Notes: generated from the sequence alone by a model not told the origin. Positions 42,877 through 52,291 are shown, counted from the first letter of the stretch. The stretch is 63,709 nucleotides of DNA from an uncultured Eubacteriales bacterium (GCA_934457095.1 CAKSHJ010000010.1:1-63709); one strand, 5' to 3'. Numbers and translations are program-made.

Positions 42877-44217
42877 ATGCAGCTTACGATTCCGCAACCC
42901 GTTTCGGAAGTGTTGACAAAATTGGAGCAAAACGGCTTTGATGCCTATATAGTAGGCGGCTGCGTGCGCGACGCTCTGCTGCATAAAACACCGCACGACT
43001 GGGATATTACCACCTCCGCCCTACCACAGCAGGTCATGGCGGTATTTGAAAAGGAAACCGTCCTACAAACCGGTCTTGCACACGGCACCGTAACCGTATT
43101 GAAAGCCGGTATGCCGATAGAAATTACCACCTACCGCATTGACGGTGACTATACCGATAACCGCCGACCGAGCAGCGTGACCTTCACCCCACTGTTAAAA
43201 GAGGACCTGATGCGCCGTGACTTCACGATAAACGCCATGGCATACCACCCAAAAACCGGGCTGATCGACCCCTTTGGCGGAGCGAAAGATTTACAAAAAA
43301 AGCGTATTTGCTGCGTCGGCGACCCCCATTTACGCTTTACCGAAGACGCATTGCGTATTATGCGTGCGCTGCGGTTTGCCGCAGTGCTGAATTTTACCAT
43401 AGAACCGCAAACCGCTCATGCCCTGCTGCAAAAAAAAGATACGCTTTGCGCCATTGCGGCCGAGCGTATCCGAGATGAGCTGTTGCTCTTGCTTTGCGGA
43501 GAAAGCTGCGCGGAAATTTTAAGAAACAATTACCCGGTACTTGGAGTATGGCTACCCGAATTACTGCCCATGGTGGGCTTTGCACAGCATACGCCTTACC
43601 ACGCCTATGATGTATGGGAACATACGCTGCATACCATAGCGGCCTGCGAAAACACACCCGTTATGCGGCTTACCATGCTGCTGCACGACATCGGTAAACC
43701 GCATACCTTTACCATGGACGAAAACGGCATCGGTCATTTTTACGGCCACGGCAAGGTCAGTACAGAAATTACCGGGCGTATCCTGCAGCGGTTAAAATGC
43801 AGCAATACTTTGAAAAAACAAGTCTCCACGCTGGTCAAACACCACGACATCCGCTGTGAAAATTCCGCTGTCTGGGTCAGGCGGCAGCTTCGCAAATTCG
43901 GCCCCGACCTGTTTTTGCAATTACTTGCGGTACACAAGGCCGACATCACCGGACAAAATCCCAAGTTGCTGCATCGCTTAGACGACCTTGCGCAATGTGA
44001 AGCGCTGACAAAAGAAATTTTAGCCGAGTCCCCCTGCTTTTCTCTCAGAGATTTGGCGGTAAACGGTACGGATTTGATAAACAACGGCATTCCTCAGGGA
44101 AAAAAGATTGGTCAAGCGCTGCAATTTTTACTCAGCGCCGTAGTGGAGCAGGAGTGTAAAAATGAAAAAAGCGCGTTACTATGCTATTTACAGCAACACC
44201 GCAGCCAATTTACGTAA
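42877..44217 (+). CDS. cca: CCA tRNA nucleotidyltransferase with HD domain
   Basis: A 446-residue enzyme adding or repairing the CCA end of tRNAs. The nucleotidyltransferase head has YIVGGCVRDALLHKTPHDWDITTSA (residues 25-49, catalytic DWD), then RRDFTINAMAYHP and the RNA-binding basic block RFTEDALRIMRALRFAA. A middle HD-type domain shows HTPYHAYDVWEHTLHTIA and LLHDIGKPHTF, as in many Firmicutes and Escherichia forms. Intergenic space on both sides suggests a separate unit. Confidence 0.95.
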   Translation: MQLTIPQPVSEVLTKLEQNGFDAYIVGGCVRDALLHKTPHDWDITTSALPQQVMAVFEKETVLQTGLAHGTVTVLKAGMPIEITTYRIDGDYTDNRRPSSVTFTPLLKEDLMRRDFTINAMAYHPKTGLIDPFGGAKDLQKKRICCVGDPHLRFTEDALRIMRALRFAAVLNFTIEPQTAHALLQKKDTLCAIAAERIRDELLLLLCGESCAEILRNNYPVLGVWLPELLPMVGFAQHTPYHAYDVWEHTLHTIAACENTPVMRLTMLLHDIGKPHTFTMDENGIGHFYGHGKVSTEITGRILQRLKCSNTLKKQVSTLVKHHDIRCENSAVWVRRQLRKFGPDLFLQLLAVHKADITGQNPKLLHRLDDLAQCEALTKEILAESPCFSLRDLAVNGTDLINNGIPQGKKIGQALQFLLSAVVEQECKNEKSALLCYLQQHRSQFT

Positions 44218-44223
44218 TCGCAT

Positions 44224-44253
44224 TTGACAGAATACAAGCTATTGGCGTACACT
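44224..44253 (+). promoter_or_regulatory. Promoter of cls
   Basis: A perfect TTGACA (44224-44229), 18 bases, TACACT (44248-44253), starting six bases past the cca stop. Confidence 0.65.
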
Positions 44254-44300
44254 ATACTAATTAAACTGCCAAAAAACCGCGCGAAAGGAGGTGCGTAAGT

Positions 44301-45848
44301 TTGAAAAAGCTGTTCAGCAAATTTTTCAAGCTATTGTTCAGCAGATTATGCCTTGTAGGTTTTACCATGTTAATTCAGGTAATTTTGTTGATTACGCTTA
44401 TTTTCTATTTCAGCAACTACTATGTTTATGTATACGTCGTATTCACTTGTATCAGCGTGGTCGCGGTACTATGGATTTTAAACGACAGAATTAACCCCGC
44501 GTATAAAATTGTATGGATATTACCAATAGTGGTTTTTCCGATGTTCGGCGGACTGTTCTACCTGTTTTTCGGCAGAAACAAAACCAGTCGCCGCACCAAA
44601 AAAAAGCTGCGGCGCATCGGGCACAAAATGGCGGCAAACTTACAGCAATCCGATCCGGTTTTTCAAAACCTACAAAACCGCAACGCCGACGCTGCCAATC
44701 AAGCACGCTATTTAATCGACTATTCGGGCTGTCCGGTATTTCAAAATACGGCAGCCTCCTATTTAAAAATAGGCGAAGAAAAATTCGCCAGACTGTGTCA
44801 AGAATTAGAACAAGCCAAGCGCTATATTTTTTTGGAATATTTCATCATACAAGAAGGCATCATGTGGAACACGGTACTGGAAATTTTAGTACGCAAGGCG
44901 CGCCAAGGCGTTGACGTGCGGATCATTTACGACGATGTAGGCTGCCTGCGTACACTGCCGCTGGGTTACGAAAAACAACTGACCGCTCTGGGCATAGAGT
45001 GCTGTGTCTTCAATCCGTTCATTCCGGTACTTTCCACGCAGCTCAACAACCGAGACCACCGTAAAATCGCCGTCATTGACGGCCACACCGCCTTTACGGG
45101 CGGCATCAATTTAGCCGACGAATACATCAATGTGCGGGAACGCTTCGGCCACTGGAAGGATACCGCAATTGTATTGCAAGGACAGGCCGCATGGAGTTTT
45201 ACGGTTATGTTTCTCTCGCTATGGAACTACCTCAAAGGCAGCAACGAAAATTTCGAGCAATTCCGACCCAAGGAAGAAGATTTAAGGCATTTTTCGGGCA
45301 ATGGTTTTGTGCAGCCCTACGCCGACAGCCCCTTGGACTACGAAGCGGTTGGCGAAAATGTATACCTAAATTTAATCGGCGCCGCCCGACATTCCATCTA
45401 CATTACGACCCCCTACTTGATTTTGGACAACGAAATGCAGACGGCCCTATGCAACGCGGCCAAGCGAGGCATTGATGTGCGCATCATCACGCCGCACATT
45501 CCCGACAAATGGTATGTACATTCGGTCACCAAATCCAACTACCCGATTTTGATAGAAAGCGGGGTACAAATCTTCGAGTATCTGCCGGGGTTTATCCACG
45601 GAAAAATCTTCGTAGTAGACGACAAATTTGCAACCGTCGGCACCATCAATCTGGACTACCGCAGCTTATATTTACATTTTGAATGCGGCGTATGGCTGTA
45701 TGAAGCCGACTGCGTACAGCAAGTCAAGCAAGACTTTTTGCAAACCCAAAAATTAAGCGGAGAAATCACCCTGCAAAGCTGTCAATCGGTGGCATGGTAC
45801 ATTCGTTTATTCCGGTCCGTTTTAAGAATATTCGCACCCATGCTGTAA
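44301..45848 (+). CDS. cls: Cardiolipin synthase
   Basis: A 515-residue membrane enzyme joining phosphatidylglycerols into cardiolipin. Two N-terminal membrane helices (about 15-60) precede two phospholipase-D catalytic motifs: HRKIAVIDGHTAFTGG near 250 and HGKIFVVDDKFATVGTINLDYRS near 432. The start is TTG 44301 after GAAAGGAGG; no ATG fits. It sits between cca and the convergent sigE, a place held in some relatives by cell-division or sporulation genes. Confidence 0.95.
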   Translation: MKKLFSKFFKLLFSRLCLVGFTMLIQVILLITLIFYFSNYYVYVYVVFTCISVVAVLWILNDRINPAYKIVWILPIVVFPMFGGLFYLFFGRNKTSRRTKKKLRRIGHKMAANLQQSDPVFQNLQNRNADAANQARYLIDYSGCPVFQNTAASYLKIGEEKFARLCQELEQAKRYIFLEYFIIQEGIMWNTVLEILVRKARQGVDVRIIYDDVGCLRTLPLGYEKQLTALGIECCVFNPFIPVLSTQLNNRDHRKIAVIDGHTAFTGGINLADEYINVRERFGHWKDTAIVLQGQAAWSFTVMFLSLWNYLKGSNENFEQFRPKEEDLRHFSGNGFVQPYADSPLDYEAVGENVYLNLIGAARHSIYITTPYLILDNEMQTALCNAAKRGIDVRIITPHIPDKWYVHSVTKSNYPILIESGVQIFEYLPGFIHGKIFVVDDKFATVGTINLDYRSLYLHFECGVWLYEADCVQQVKQDFLQTQKLSGEITLQSCQSVAWYIRLFRSVLRIFAPML

Positions 45849-45877
45849 AAAGGAGGCGTTTTCGCCCTCCTTTTTTT
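45847..45877. terminator. Terminator after cls
   Basis: AAAAAGGAGGCG and CGCCCTCCTTTTTTT around TTTT, overlapping the cls stop. The partner strand can serve the convergent sigE transcript. Confidence 0.85.
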
Positions 45878-45902
45878 GCTGTTTTTTATGCGCACAGCGA
45901 AT

Positions 45903-46625
45903 TTAACTCACCCGTTCCAAGTCTTTTTTCAAACGCTCCATAATTCTTTTTTCCAATCTAGAAATATAAGACTGCGAAATTCCAAGGGTATCGGCCACCT
46001 CCTTTTGCGTATGCTCCGATTCCTGATTTAGACCGAACCGCAGCTGCATAATCGTCTTTTCCCGCTGAGACAAATTTGAAATTGCCCCCAACAGCAAATC
46101 GCGCTCCACCTGCTTTTCTATGTTCTGGTTCACCAAATTCGGGTCACTGCCCAGCACATCCGAAAGCAACAGCTCATTGCCATCCCAATCCACATTCAGC
46201 GGGTCGTCAATCGAAACCTCATGTTTTAGTTGAGCGCTTTTGCGCAAATACATCAAAATCTCATTTTCAATACACCGCGAAGCATAAGTTGCCAATTTAA
46301 TATTACGCTCCGGACAAAAAGTATTCACCGCCTTAATCAACCCAATGGTGCCAATCGAAATCAAATCCTCCACGCCGGCAAACCCGGACTCAAATTTTTT
46401 GGAGATATACACCACCAAGCGCAAATTATGAGTAATCAAAGGCTCTCTTGCGCCCTCCACATTATTCCGTATATCCTCCATAACCTTAGCCTCCTCCTCA
46501 GCAGAAAGCGGCGCCGGCAAAGTTTCGGGCCCATTTATGTAATATACGCCCTGCCTAAAAACACAGCTTTGCCACCACCGCAAAATCACCTGAACCCATC
46601 TCATTTTAAAAAATAACTGTTTCAT
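45903..46625 (-). CDS. sigE: Mother-cell sigma factor pro-sigma-E
   Basis: A 240-residue precursor of the early mother-cell sigma factor. A hydrophobic and basic pro-sequence (about 1-28, MKQLFFKMRWVQVILRWW) precedes the mature protein; SpoIIGA removes it. Region 2 shows LRLVVYISKKFESGFAGVEDLISIGTIGLIKAVNTF and KLATYASRCIENEILMYLRK, and region 4 ends KEVADTLGISQSYISRLEKRIMERLKKDL. It overlaps spoIIGA by four bases, the standard spoIIG operon. Confidence 0.96.
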   Translation of the reverse strand: MKQLFFKMRWVQVILRWWQSCVFRQGVYYINGPETLPAPLSAEEEAKVMEDIRNNVEGAREPLITHNLRLVVYISKKFESGFAGVEDLISIGTIGLIKAVNTFCPERNIKLATYASRCIENEILMYLRKSAQLKHEVSIDDPLNVDWDGNELLLSDVLGSDPNLVNQNIEKQVERDLLLGAISNLSQREKTIMQLRFGLNQESEHTQKEVADTLGISQSYISRLEKRIMERLKKDLERVS

Positions 46626-47536
46626 CTGTCATTTCTCCCCATTACAATTTCTTTTCCCTGCGAAAGTATCTCCGGGTTTAAAAGTCCGCCAAAGCCGTCT
46701 CCGGTTATTTTCTCCTTGCATACCGCAACATAGACCTGCTGCACCTGTATTTGCACTCTACCGGTTTTCACCGTAATCTTTTCGGGCAAAAATGCAGGCA
46801 ACACACCGCTTCCGGAAACACTCTGAAACGGAACCATTCTAATATTCGGCGCTCCCTGTTCCTCAAAGGCAACGCCAACGCTCTCCCATTTATTTTCCCG
46901 AAAAAAAGCTTGCACCTGACAAGAAAACAACGGCTCTAAAATCCGATATTCCAGCACCAGCACCGGGTAATGCGAAAACGGCTCCACCAAAGCGTTACCG
47001 GTATCAATTTTTGCCGTACAGCACACGCTTTTACCCTGCCAGAATACCGTTACGGTGCAGTACTCGCCCGCAATTTTATGCCTGCCGATAAACCGATAAA
47101 TCAAGCGAATCACAACATAACACACAGCGGTGGTTCCAATTAAAAACAACGGAGAAATATTAAAATACACCACCGAATTTTTCATCACCATACCCTGCGG
47201 CGCAGTAAAATACCAAAGCGCCATCATCAGTCCCGCAAAGGCAAAATTCATAGCATAAAAACAAGCAAGCGCTTTGAAAAACCGCTTAACGCCCTCATTA
47301 GGAAAGGCCAAAAACACCAGCGAGGCGGCCATAAAAAGCTCCATCAGCAAAGAGAGCGCCACCGGAATCTCCGGCAGCAGCAGAGTCAGCGAATAAGCAG
47401 AACCCAACGCCGCCGAAGCCAACATTCTAAGGCGCAGCCGCCGCACGGCTAAAAATTTCGCGGTAGCCAGCAGTAAAAAATAGTTGATAAACAAATTGAC
47501 CGCCAGCAGTACATCTACATATATGGTTTGCTTCAC
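46622..47536 (-). CDS. spoIIGA: Sigma-E processing peptidase SpoIIGA
   Basis: A 304-residue aspartic protease that cleaves pro-sigma-E when signalled from the forespore. The N-terminal half has five membrane helices (YVDVLLAVNLFINYFLLLATAKFL onward). The C-terminal protease domain carries the catalytic Asp in the TAKIDTGNALVEPFS motif near residue 180. It leads the operon with sigE. The promoter region at 47572-47604 has an unusually long spacer. Confidence 0.93.
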   Translation of the reverse strand: MKQTIYVDVLLAVNLFINYFLLLATAKFLAVRRLRLRMLASAALGSAYSLTLLLPEIPVALSLLMELFMAASLVFLAFPNEGVKRFFKALACFYAMNFAFAGLMMALWYFTAPQGMVMKNSVVYFNISPLFLIGTTAVCYVVIRLIYRFIGRHKIAGEYCTVTVFWQGKSVCCTAKIDTGNALVEPFSHYPVLVLEYRILEPLFSCQVQAFFRENKWESVGVAFEEQGAPNIRMVPFQSVSGSGVLPAFLPEKITVKTGRVQIQVQQVYVAVCKEKITGDGFGGLLNPEILSQGKEIVMGRNDR

Positions 47537-47571
47537 GCGCTTCCCCCTTTGCCAAAAAAAGCTGTACCACT

Positions 47572-47604
47572 ATTATAAACAGCAAAAAAGAATAATTCTG
47601 TCAC
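47572..47604 (-). promoter_or_regulatory. spoIIG promoter with long spacer
   Basis: A perfect TATAAT (47577-47572) lacks a -35 at 17 bases; GTGACA (47604-47599) lies 21 bases away. The Bacillus spoIIG promoter is known for a similarly long spacer and Spo0A dependence. Nearby TTTTGTGACAGAA is a poor Spo0A-box match. Confidence 0.5.
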
Positions 47605-47623
47605 AAAATGTTCCGTAAAAAAG

Positions 47624-47653
47624 AAAACAGCAAGGTTTTTCGCCTTACTGTTT
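47624..47653 (-). terminator. Terminator after mazF
   Basis: On the minus strand AAACAGTAAGG pairs with CCTTGCTGTTT (one wobble), followed by TCTTTTTT. Confidence 0.8.
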
Positions 47654-47672
47654 CAATTTGCAATGCCGGCAT

Positions 47673-48044
47673 TTATGTAGCCTGAGGCATCGCGTTATCA
47701 TTCTCCAAGCCAAAGCTGATAGAAAGCGCCTGGTCAATTTGCATCATAGCGCCCGAATCAAGTCTGCCCATACGTTCCTTAAGCCTATGTTTATCAATGG
47801 TTCTAATTTGCTCCAACAGCACAATCGAATCTCTTGCAAGACCGGTATTTTCAGCCTGCAACATAATATGGGTGGGTAAATTCGCTTTGGCGCGCTGACT
47901 GGTAATCGCCGCGGCAATCACCGTCGGACTAAACCGATTCCCCACATCATTTTGTACAATCAGCACCGGGCGCACGCCGCCCTGCTCAGAGCCGACGACC
48001 GGACTAAGGTCGGCATAATAGATGTCGCCTCTTCTTATATTCAA
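47673..48044 (-). CDS. MazF/PemK-family endoribonuclease (EndoA type)
   Basis: A 123-residue RNase toxin of the Bacillus NdoA/EndoA type, which cuts mRNA at short sequences. The start MNIRRGDIYYADLSPVVGSEQGGVRPVLIVQNDVGN is highly typical, and IAAAITSQ and IRTIDKHRLKERMGRLD complete the fold. Relatives usually have a small antitoxin gene directly upstream. Here the 180 bases upstream hold no open frame before the T-box promoter, so the antitoxin, if any, lies elsewhere. Confidence 0.93.
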   Translation of the reverse strand: MNIRRGDIYYADLSPVVGSEQGGVRPVLIVQNDVGNRFSPTVIAAAITSQRAKANLPTHIMLQAENTGLARDSIVLLEQIRTIDKHRLKERMGRLDSGAMMQIDQALSISFGLENDNAMPQAT

Positions 48045-48200
48045 TGCTTTTCACTCTCCGAATACTTAGATTAATTAGGGACCCTAAGTTTATATTTGCC
48101 TGTTTTCACAGGATTTAATCAATAAAATAAAAATAATTTTTGACTCTATTCCATATTATTAAAATCACAGACAATTGCCCTTCTTTTTAGGGAATCACCC

Positions 48201-48229
48201 TTGCAAAGCAGCGCAAAATATGCTATAGT
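48201..48229 (+). promoter_or_regulatory. Promoter of the pheST T-box transcript
   Basis: TTGCAA (48201-48206), 17 bases, TATAGT (48224-48229). Confidence 0.7.
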
Positions 48230-48231
48230 AT

Positions 48232-48486
48232 GGTTGAAAGAACGCTGAGAAAAAGAAAAGTAACCGTTAACCGCTGTACAGAGAGAATTTGCCGCAGGCT
48301 GCAAGCAAATTTACAATCCGGCAACGGCGAAGTTCCCTTTGGAGCGGCACGGCCGAAACAATACAGTAAGCCGTGACGGTTAACCTCGTTACCGGTTGCA
48401 AAGAGTGTTTGTTTCACAAAAATAAGGGTGGTACCGCGGAGATTAATACCTTCGTCCCTGTTTGGGGAGGAAGGTATTTTTTATGC
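48232..48486 (+). ncRNA. T-box riboswitch, phenylalanine specifier
   Basis: The antiterminator box AGGGTGGTACCGCGG (about 48425-48439) is followed by a terminator, AATACCTTC...GAAGGTATTTTTT. Stem I contains GCGAAGTTCCCTTTGGAGC; by alignment with known pheS leaders, TTC at 48333-48335 is the specifier, reading uncharged tRNA-Phe. It controls pheS-pheT, which start 45 bases beyond. Confidence 0.93.
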
Positions 48487-48531
48487 CTCTCCTTACTCAA
48501 ACCATTATTTTCAGAAAGGAAGTTATAAAAC

Positions 48532-49551
48532 ATGAAGCAGCAGCTTGAGAGCATTCATCAACTGGCATTAAAAGCCATCGCTCAGGCGAACGACCACCGA
48601 GAATTGGAAGAACTGCGGGTAAAATACCTTGGCAAAAAAGGAGAATTGACCGCCATATTAAAACAAATGGGCCAACTCTCCGAGCAGGAACGCCCCATTA
48701 TGGGTCAACTTGCAAACCAGGTCCGCAGCGCCATAGAGCAAAACTTAGAAAACAAAACCGCGCACTTAAAAGAAGCGCTGTTACAACAAAAACTAAAACA
48801 CGAAACCCTCGATGTAACGCTACCGGGCAAACGCCGTACTTTAGGCCACCGCCACCCCATCTCCATCGTAAGAAACGAAATTGAAGAAATTTTCATCGGC
48901 ATGGGCTTTGAAATCGTCGAAGGCCCCGAAGTAGAAACCGATTACTACAATTTTGAAGCGCTCAACATCCCCAAAAACCACCCCGCAAGAGACACGCAAG
49001 ACACCTTTTACATCAACGAAAACGTGGTACTGCGCACGCAAACCTCGCCCATGCAAATCCGTACCATGGAGAAAACCACCCCGCCCATCCGCATCATTTC
49101 TCCGGGCCGCGTCTACCGCTCCGACGCCGTAGACGCAACACATTCGCCGTTATTTCACCAAATCGAGGGGCTGGTAATAGACAAAGGCATCACCTTTGCA
49201 AACCTAAAAGGCACACTGGAAACCTTCATCAAACGACTGTACGGAGAAGATTCAGTAGTCCGCTTCCGCCCGCACCACTTCCCCTTCACCGAGCCCTCCG
49301 CCGAGGTCGACGTACAATGCTTCTCCTGCAAGGGAGCGGGGTGCCGACTATGCAAAAACGAGGGCTGGATTGAAATTTTAGGCTGCGGCATGGTACACCC
49401 CAAAGTGCTGCAAAACTGCGGCATTGACCCGGAAGAATACAGCGGCTTTGCGCTGGGAATGGGACTTGAACGCGTGGTTATGCGCCGCTACAACATTGAC
49501 GACTTACGCCTATTTTATGAAAACGACCTCCGATTTTTAAAACAATTTTAA
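48532..49551 (+). CDS. pheS: Phenylalanyl-tRNA synthetase alpha subunit
   Basis: A 339-residue class II synthetase subunit. The N-terminal coiled coil (ELEELRVKYLGKKGELTAILKQM) binds tRNA. Motif 2 includes RVYRSDAVDATHSPLFHQIEGLVID near 185, and motif 3 is GFALGMGLERVVMRRYNIDDLR at the C-terminus. A short CFSCKGAGCRLCKNEGWIEI block is a CxxC-rich insert shared by many Firmicutes. It is controlled by the upstream T-box. Confidence 0.97.
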   Translation: MKQQLESIHQLALKAIAQANDHRELEELRVKYLGKKGELTAILKQMGQLSEQERPIMGQLANQVRSAIEQNLENKTAHLKEALLQQKLKHETLDVTLPGKRRTLGHRHPISIVRNEIEEIFIGMGFEIVEGPEVETDYYNFEALNIPKNHPARDTQDTFYINENVVLRTQTSPMQIRTMEKTTPPIRIISPGRVYRSDAVDATHSPLFHQIEGLVIDKGITFANLKGTLETFIKRLYGEDSVVRFRPHHFPFTEPSAEVDVQCFSCKGAGCRLCKNEGWIEILGCGMVHPKVLQNCGIDPEEYSGFALGMGLERVVMRRYNIDDLRLFYENDLRFLKQF

Positions 49552-49582
49552 CAGAGCACAAAAAGAAAGGAAAACAAACACC

Positions 49583-51955
49583 ATGAATTTATCCATGAAA
49601 TGGCTCAAAGAATTTGTAGAAATCGAGATACCGCCCCGAGAATTTGCCGAAGCCATGACGCTCAGCGGCTCCAAAGTGGAGGGCTACGAAACAGAGGGCG
49701 CCGAAATCTCCAATGTGGTAGTCGGCAAAATCCTCTCCATTACCCCCCACCAGGACTCCGACCATCTAAATATCTGTCAGGTGGAGGTCGGACAGGATAG
49801 CCCCGTACAAATTGTAACCGGCGCCAACAATCTAACCGTAGGCGATTTGGTACCCGCGGCACTAAACAACTCTACCCTGCCGGGCGGGGTAAAAATCAAA
49901 AAAGGCAAATTACGCGGGGTAGAAAGCAACGGCATGCTCTGCTCCCTGGGCGAGCTGGGACTGACGGTCAACGACTTTCCCTACGCTGAGGAGGACGGCA
50001 TTTTCGTGCTGCAGGAGGAGTGTTCACCCGGCCAGCCTATCTGCGAGGCAATCGGCCTGAACGACACTAAAGTAGAGTTCGAAATCACCTCAAACCGCCC
50101 GGACTGTTTTTCGGTGATAGGGCTTGCCAGAGAGGCGTCCGCCACATTCAACAAGCCGCTGAACCTGCACACACCCATTGTAAAAGGCGGCCACGGAGCC
50201 TGCAAAAACCTGCTCTCCGTACAGGTAAAAGAACCCAAACTATGCCCTATTTACAGCGCAAAAATTGTTCAAAACGTACAAGTTAAGCCCTCGCCACGCT
50301 GGCTACGAGAACGCCTGCGAGCCATGGGCGTACGCCCCATCAACAACATCGTAGACATCACCAACTACGTAATGCTGGAGTACGGCCAACCCATGCACGC
50401 CTTCGACTTACGGCTAATAGAAAACGGTAGCATCATCGTGCGGCGCGCCGAAAACGGAGAAAGTATCACCACCTTAGACGGCGTTGACCGCAAACTCACC
50501 ACAGAAAACCTGGTCATTGCGGACGGCAAAAAGCCCGTTGCCATCGCGGGCGTAATGGGCGGAGAATACAGCGGCATCACAAGCGACACAACCACAATCG
50601 TATTTGAATCCGCCTGCTTCGACGCAACAAGCGTGCGTACCACCGCACGCGACCACGGCATGCGCACCGACGCCTCCTCGCGCTACGAAAAAGGGCTGGA
50701 CCCCAACAATTGCCTACCCGCACTGGAGCGCGCCTGTGAATTGGTCGAGCAGCTCCATGCGGGCGAAGTTCTGGACGGCATCATTTTAAGCGACCCTGTA
50801 AATCGTGCGCCCAAGCGCATTAAACTGGAAACCGACTGGATCAACCGTTTTTTAAACATTCAGCTCAGCGCGGAGGAAATGAAAGCGATATTAAGCAAAA
50901 TCGGCTGCACCTTTGAGGGCGAGACAATTTTAGCGCCCACTTTCCGCCCGGACCTAACAGACAAAGCCGACATCGCAGAAGAAATCGCCCGTTTTTACGG
51001 CTACAACAACATTGCAAGCGCCCCGCTCAGGGGTACAGCGCAGGGCAAATATACCTCGCAGCAAAAATTCTCCGCCGCCATTTCCAACACCATGCTGGCA
51101 CAGGGACTCAGCGAAATCATGACCTATTCCTTCATCAGCGCCAAGGCATACGACAAAATCAACATGCCAAAGCAAGCCGCGCAACGCAACTCGGTAACGA
51201 TACGGAACCCGCTGGGCGAGGACACCGGTATCATGCGCACCACAGCGCTGCCCTCGATGCTGGAAGCCCTAGCCCGCAACTATAACAACCGCAACGCAAA
51301 CGCGGCGTTATTTGAACTGGCAAGCGAATACCACCCCGTAGCGGGCGAGGAATTACCGAATGAAAGCACCAAACTAATTGCAGGCATGTACGGCAACGAC
51401 TGCGACTTTTTCACCGCAAAAGGGGTTCTGGAGGAGCTGCTGGACGCGCTGTTTGTCACCGACTACGAATTCGAAGCGATCACAGCATACGCCTACCATC
51501 CGGGGCGCTGCGCGCAAATTTGTGCAAACGGCGCCAAGCTCGGTATTCTGGGAGAAATTCACCCACAAGTTGCGGAAAACTACGGTATTAACGAGCGCAT
51601 TTTCTGCTTTGAATGCGACGTACAAGCATTGTTTGAAGCCGCCAACACACAGCGCAGCTACACCCCCCTGCCCAAATTCCCGGCGGTTATCCGAGACGTA
51701 GCCTTAATCTGCGAGGAAAGCACACCTGTACGCACATTGGAAAAAGCGATGCAAAAAGGCGCGGGCAATCTGCTGGAGAGCGTCCAGCTCTTCGACGTTT
51801 ACCAAGGCCAGCAAATAGAAAACGGCAAAAAAAGCGTAGCATTCAATTTGGTATTACGTTCCGCGCAGGCAACGTTAACCGAAGAGGAAGTCAACAACGC
51901 GATGAAAAAAATAATCAAAGAGCTGGAAAAAGCGGGTGCAAAATTGCGCACATAA
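49583..51955 (+). CDS. pheT: Phenylalanyl-tRNA synthetase beta subunit
   Basis: A 790-residue partner of PheS. It has the N-terminal EMAP-like tRNA-binding domain (KILSITPHQDSDHLNICQVEVG, 40-150), the B3/B4 editing domain (near 205-400, VGGEYSGITSDT-like GVMGGEYSGIT), B5 and the catalytic-like core, and the C-terminal anticodon-binding domain (FPAVIRDVALI... LRSAQATLTEEEVNNAMKKI). Length is standard. It follows pheS by 31 bases. Confidence 0.97.
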   Translation: MNLSMKWLKEFVEIEIPPREFAEAMTLSGSKVEGYETEGAEISNVVVGKILSITPHQDSDHLNICQVEVGQDSPVQIVTGANNLTVGDLVPAALNNSTLPGGVKIKKGKLRGVESNGMLCSLGELGLTVNDFPYAEEDGIFVLQEECSPGQPICEAIGLNDTKVEFEITSNRPDCFSVIGLAREASATFNKPLNLHTPIVKGGHGACKNLLSVQVKEPKLCPIYSAKIVQNVQVKPSPRWLRERLRAMGVRPINNIVDITNYVMLEYGQPMHAFDLRLIENGSIIVRRAENGESITTLDGVDRKLTTENLVIADGKKPVAIAGVMGGEYSGITSDTTTIVFESACFDATSVRTTARDHGMRTDASSRYEKGLDPNNCLPALERACELVEQLHAGEVLDGIILSDPVNRAPKRIKLETDWINRFLNIQLSAEEMKAILSKIGCTFEGETILAPTFRPDLTDKADIAEEIARFYGYNNIASAPLRGTAQGKYTSQQKFSAAISNTMLAQGLSEIMTYSFISAKAYDKINMPKQAAQRNSVTIRNPLGEDTGIMRTTALPSMLEALARNYNNRNANAALFELASEYHPVAGEELPNESTKLIAGMYGNDCDFFTAKGVLEELLDALFVTDYEFEAITAYAYHPGRCAQICANGAKLGILGEIHPQVAENYGINERIFCFECDVQALFEAANTQRSYTPLPKFPAVIRDVALICEESTPVRTLEKAMQKGAGNLLESVQLFDVYQGQQIENGKKSVAFNLVLRSAQATLTEEEVNNAMKKIIKELEKAGAKLRT

Positions 51956-51961
51956 AAATAC

Positions 51962-51990
51962 TTGTAATTCTTCGCAATTTGCGGTATGAT
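51962..51990 (+). promoter_or_regulatory. Promoter of ireB
   Basis: TTGTAA (51962-51967), 17 bases, TATGAT (51985-51990), 23 bases before the start. Confidence 0.6.
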
Positions 51991-52013
51991 GGACACATAA
52001 TGGAGGGATAGAC

Positions 52014-52256
52014 ATGCTGGACAGAACAATGACAATCTCCTTTGACCACAACCATGACGACGACATTAAAACCACTTTAACGGCGGTATACAATGCCTTA
52101 CAGGAAAAGGGCTACAACCCAATCAATCAAATTGTGGGCTACATTTTGTCAGAGGACCCAACCTATATCACAACGCACAACAACGCGCGCAGCTTAATCC
52201 GCAAAATTGACCGGGACGAGCTTTTACAAGCTTTGTTGAAATCTTACTTAAAATAA
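52014..52256 (+). CDS. ireB: IreB-family regulatory phosphoprotein
   Basis: An 80-residue cytosolic protein of the IreB (UPF0297, YrzL) family, with the block KGYNPINQIVGYILSEDPTYITTHNNARSLIRKIDRDELL. In Enterococcus IreB is phosphorylated by the Ser/Thr kinase IreK and affects cephalosporin resistance; in most Firmicutes it sits with alaS and ruvX (yrrK). Here it is alone, with its own promoter and terminator. GGAGG lies seven bases before the ATG. Confidence 0.93.
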   Translation: MLDRTMTISFDHNHDDDIKTTLTAVYNALQEKGYNPINQIVGYILSEDPTYITTHNNARSLIRKIDRDELLQALLKSYLK

Positions 52257-52257
52257 A

Positions 52258-52283
52258 AAATCCCCCCTGAATCAGGGGGGATT
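52258..52283. terminator. Bidirectional terminator between ireB and the ATPase gene
   Basis: AAATCCCCCCTGA and TCAGGGGGGATTT close a very strong stem with T-rich flanks. Confidence 0.9.
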
Positions 52284-52291
52284 TATTTTTA

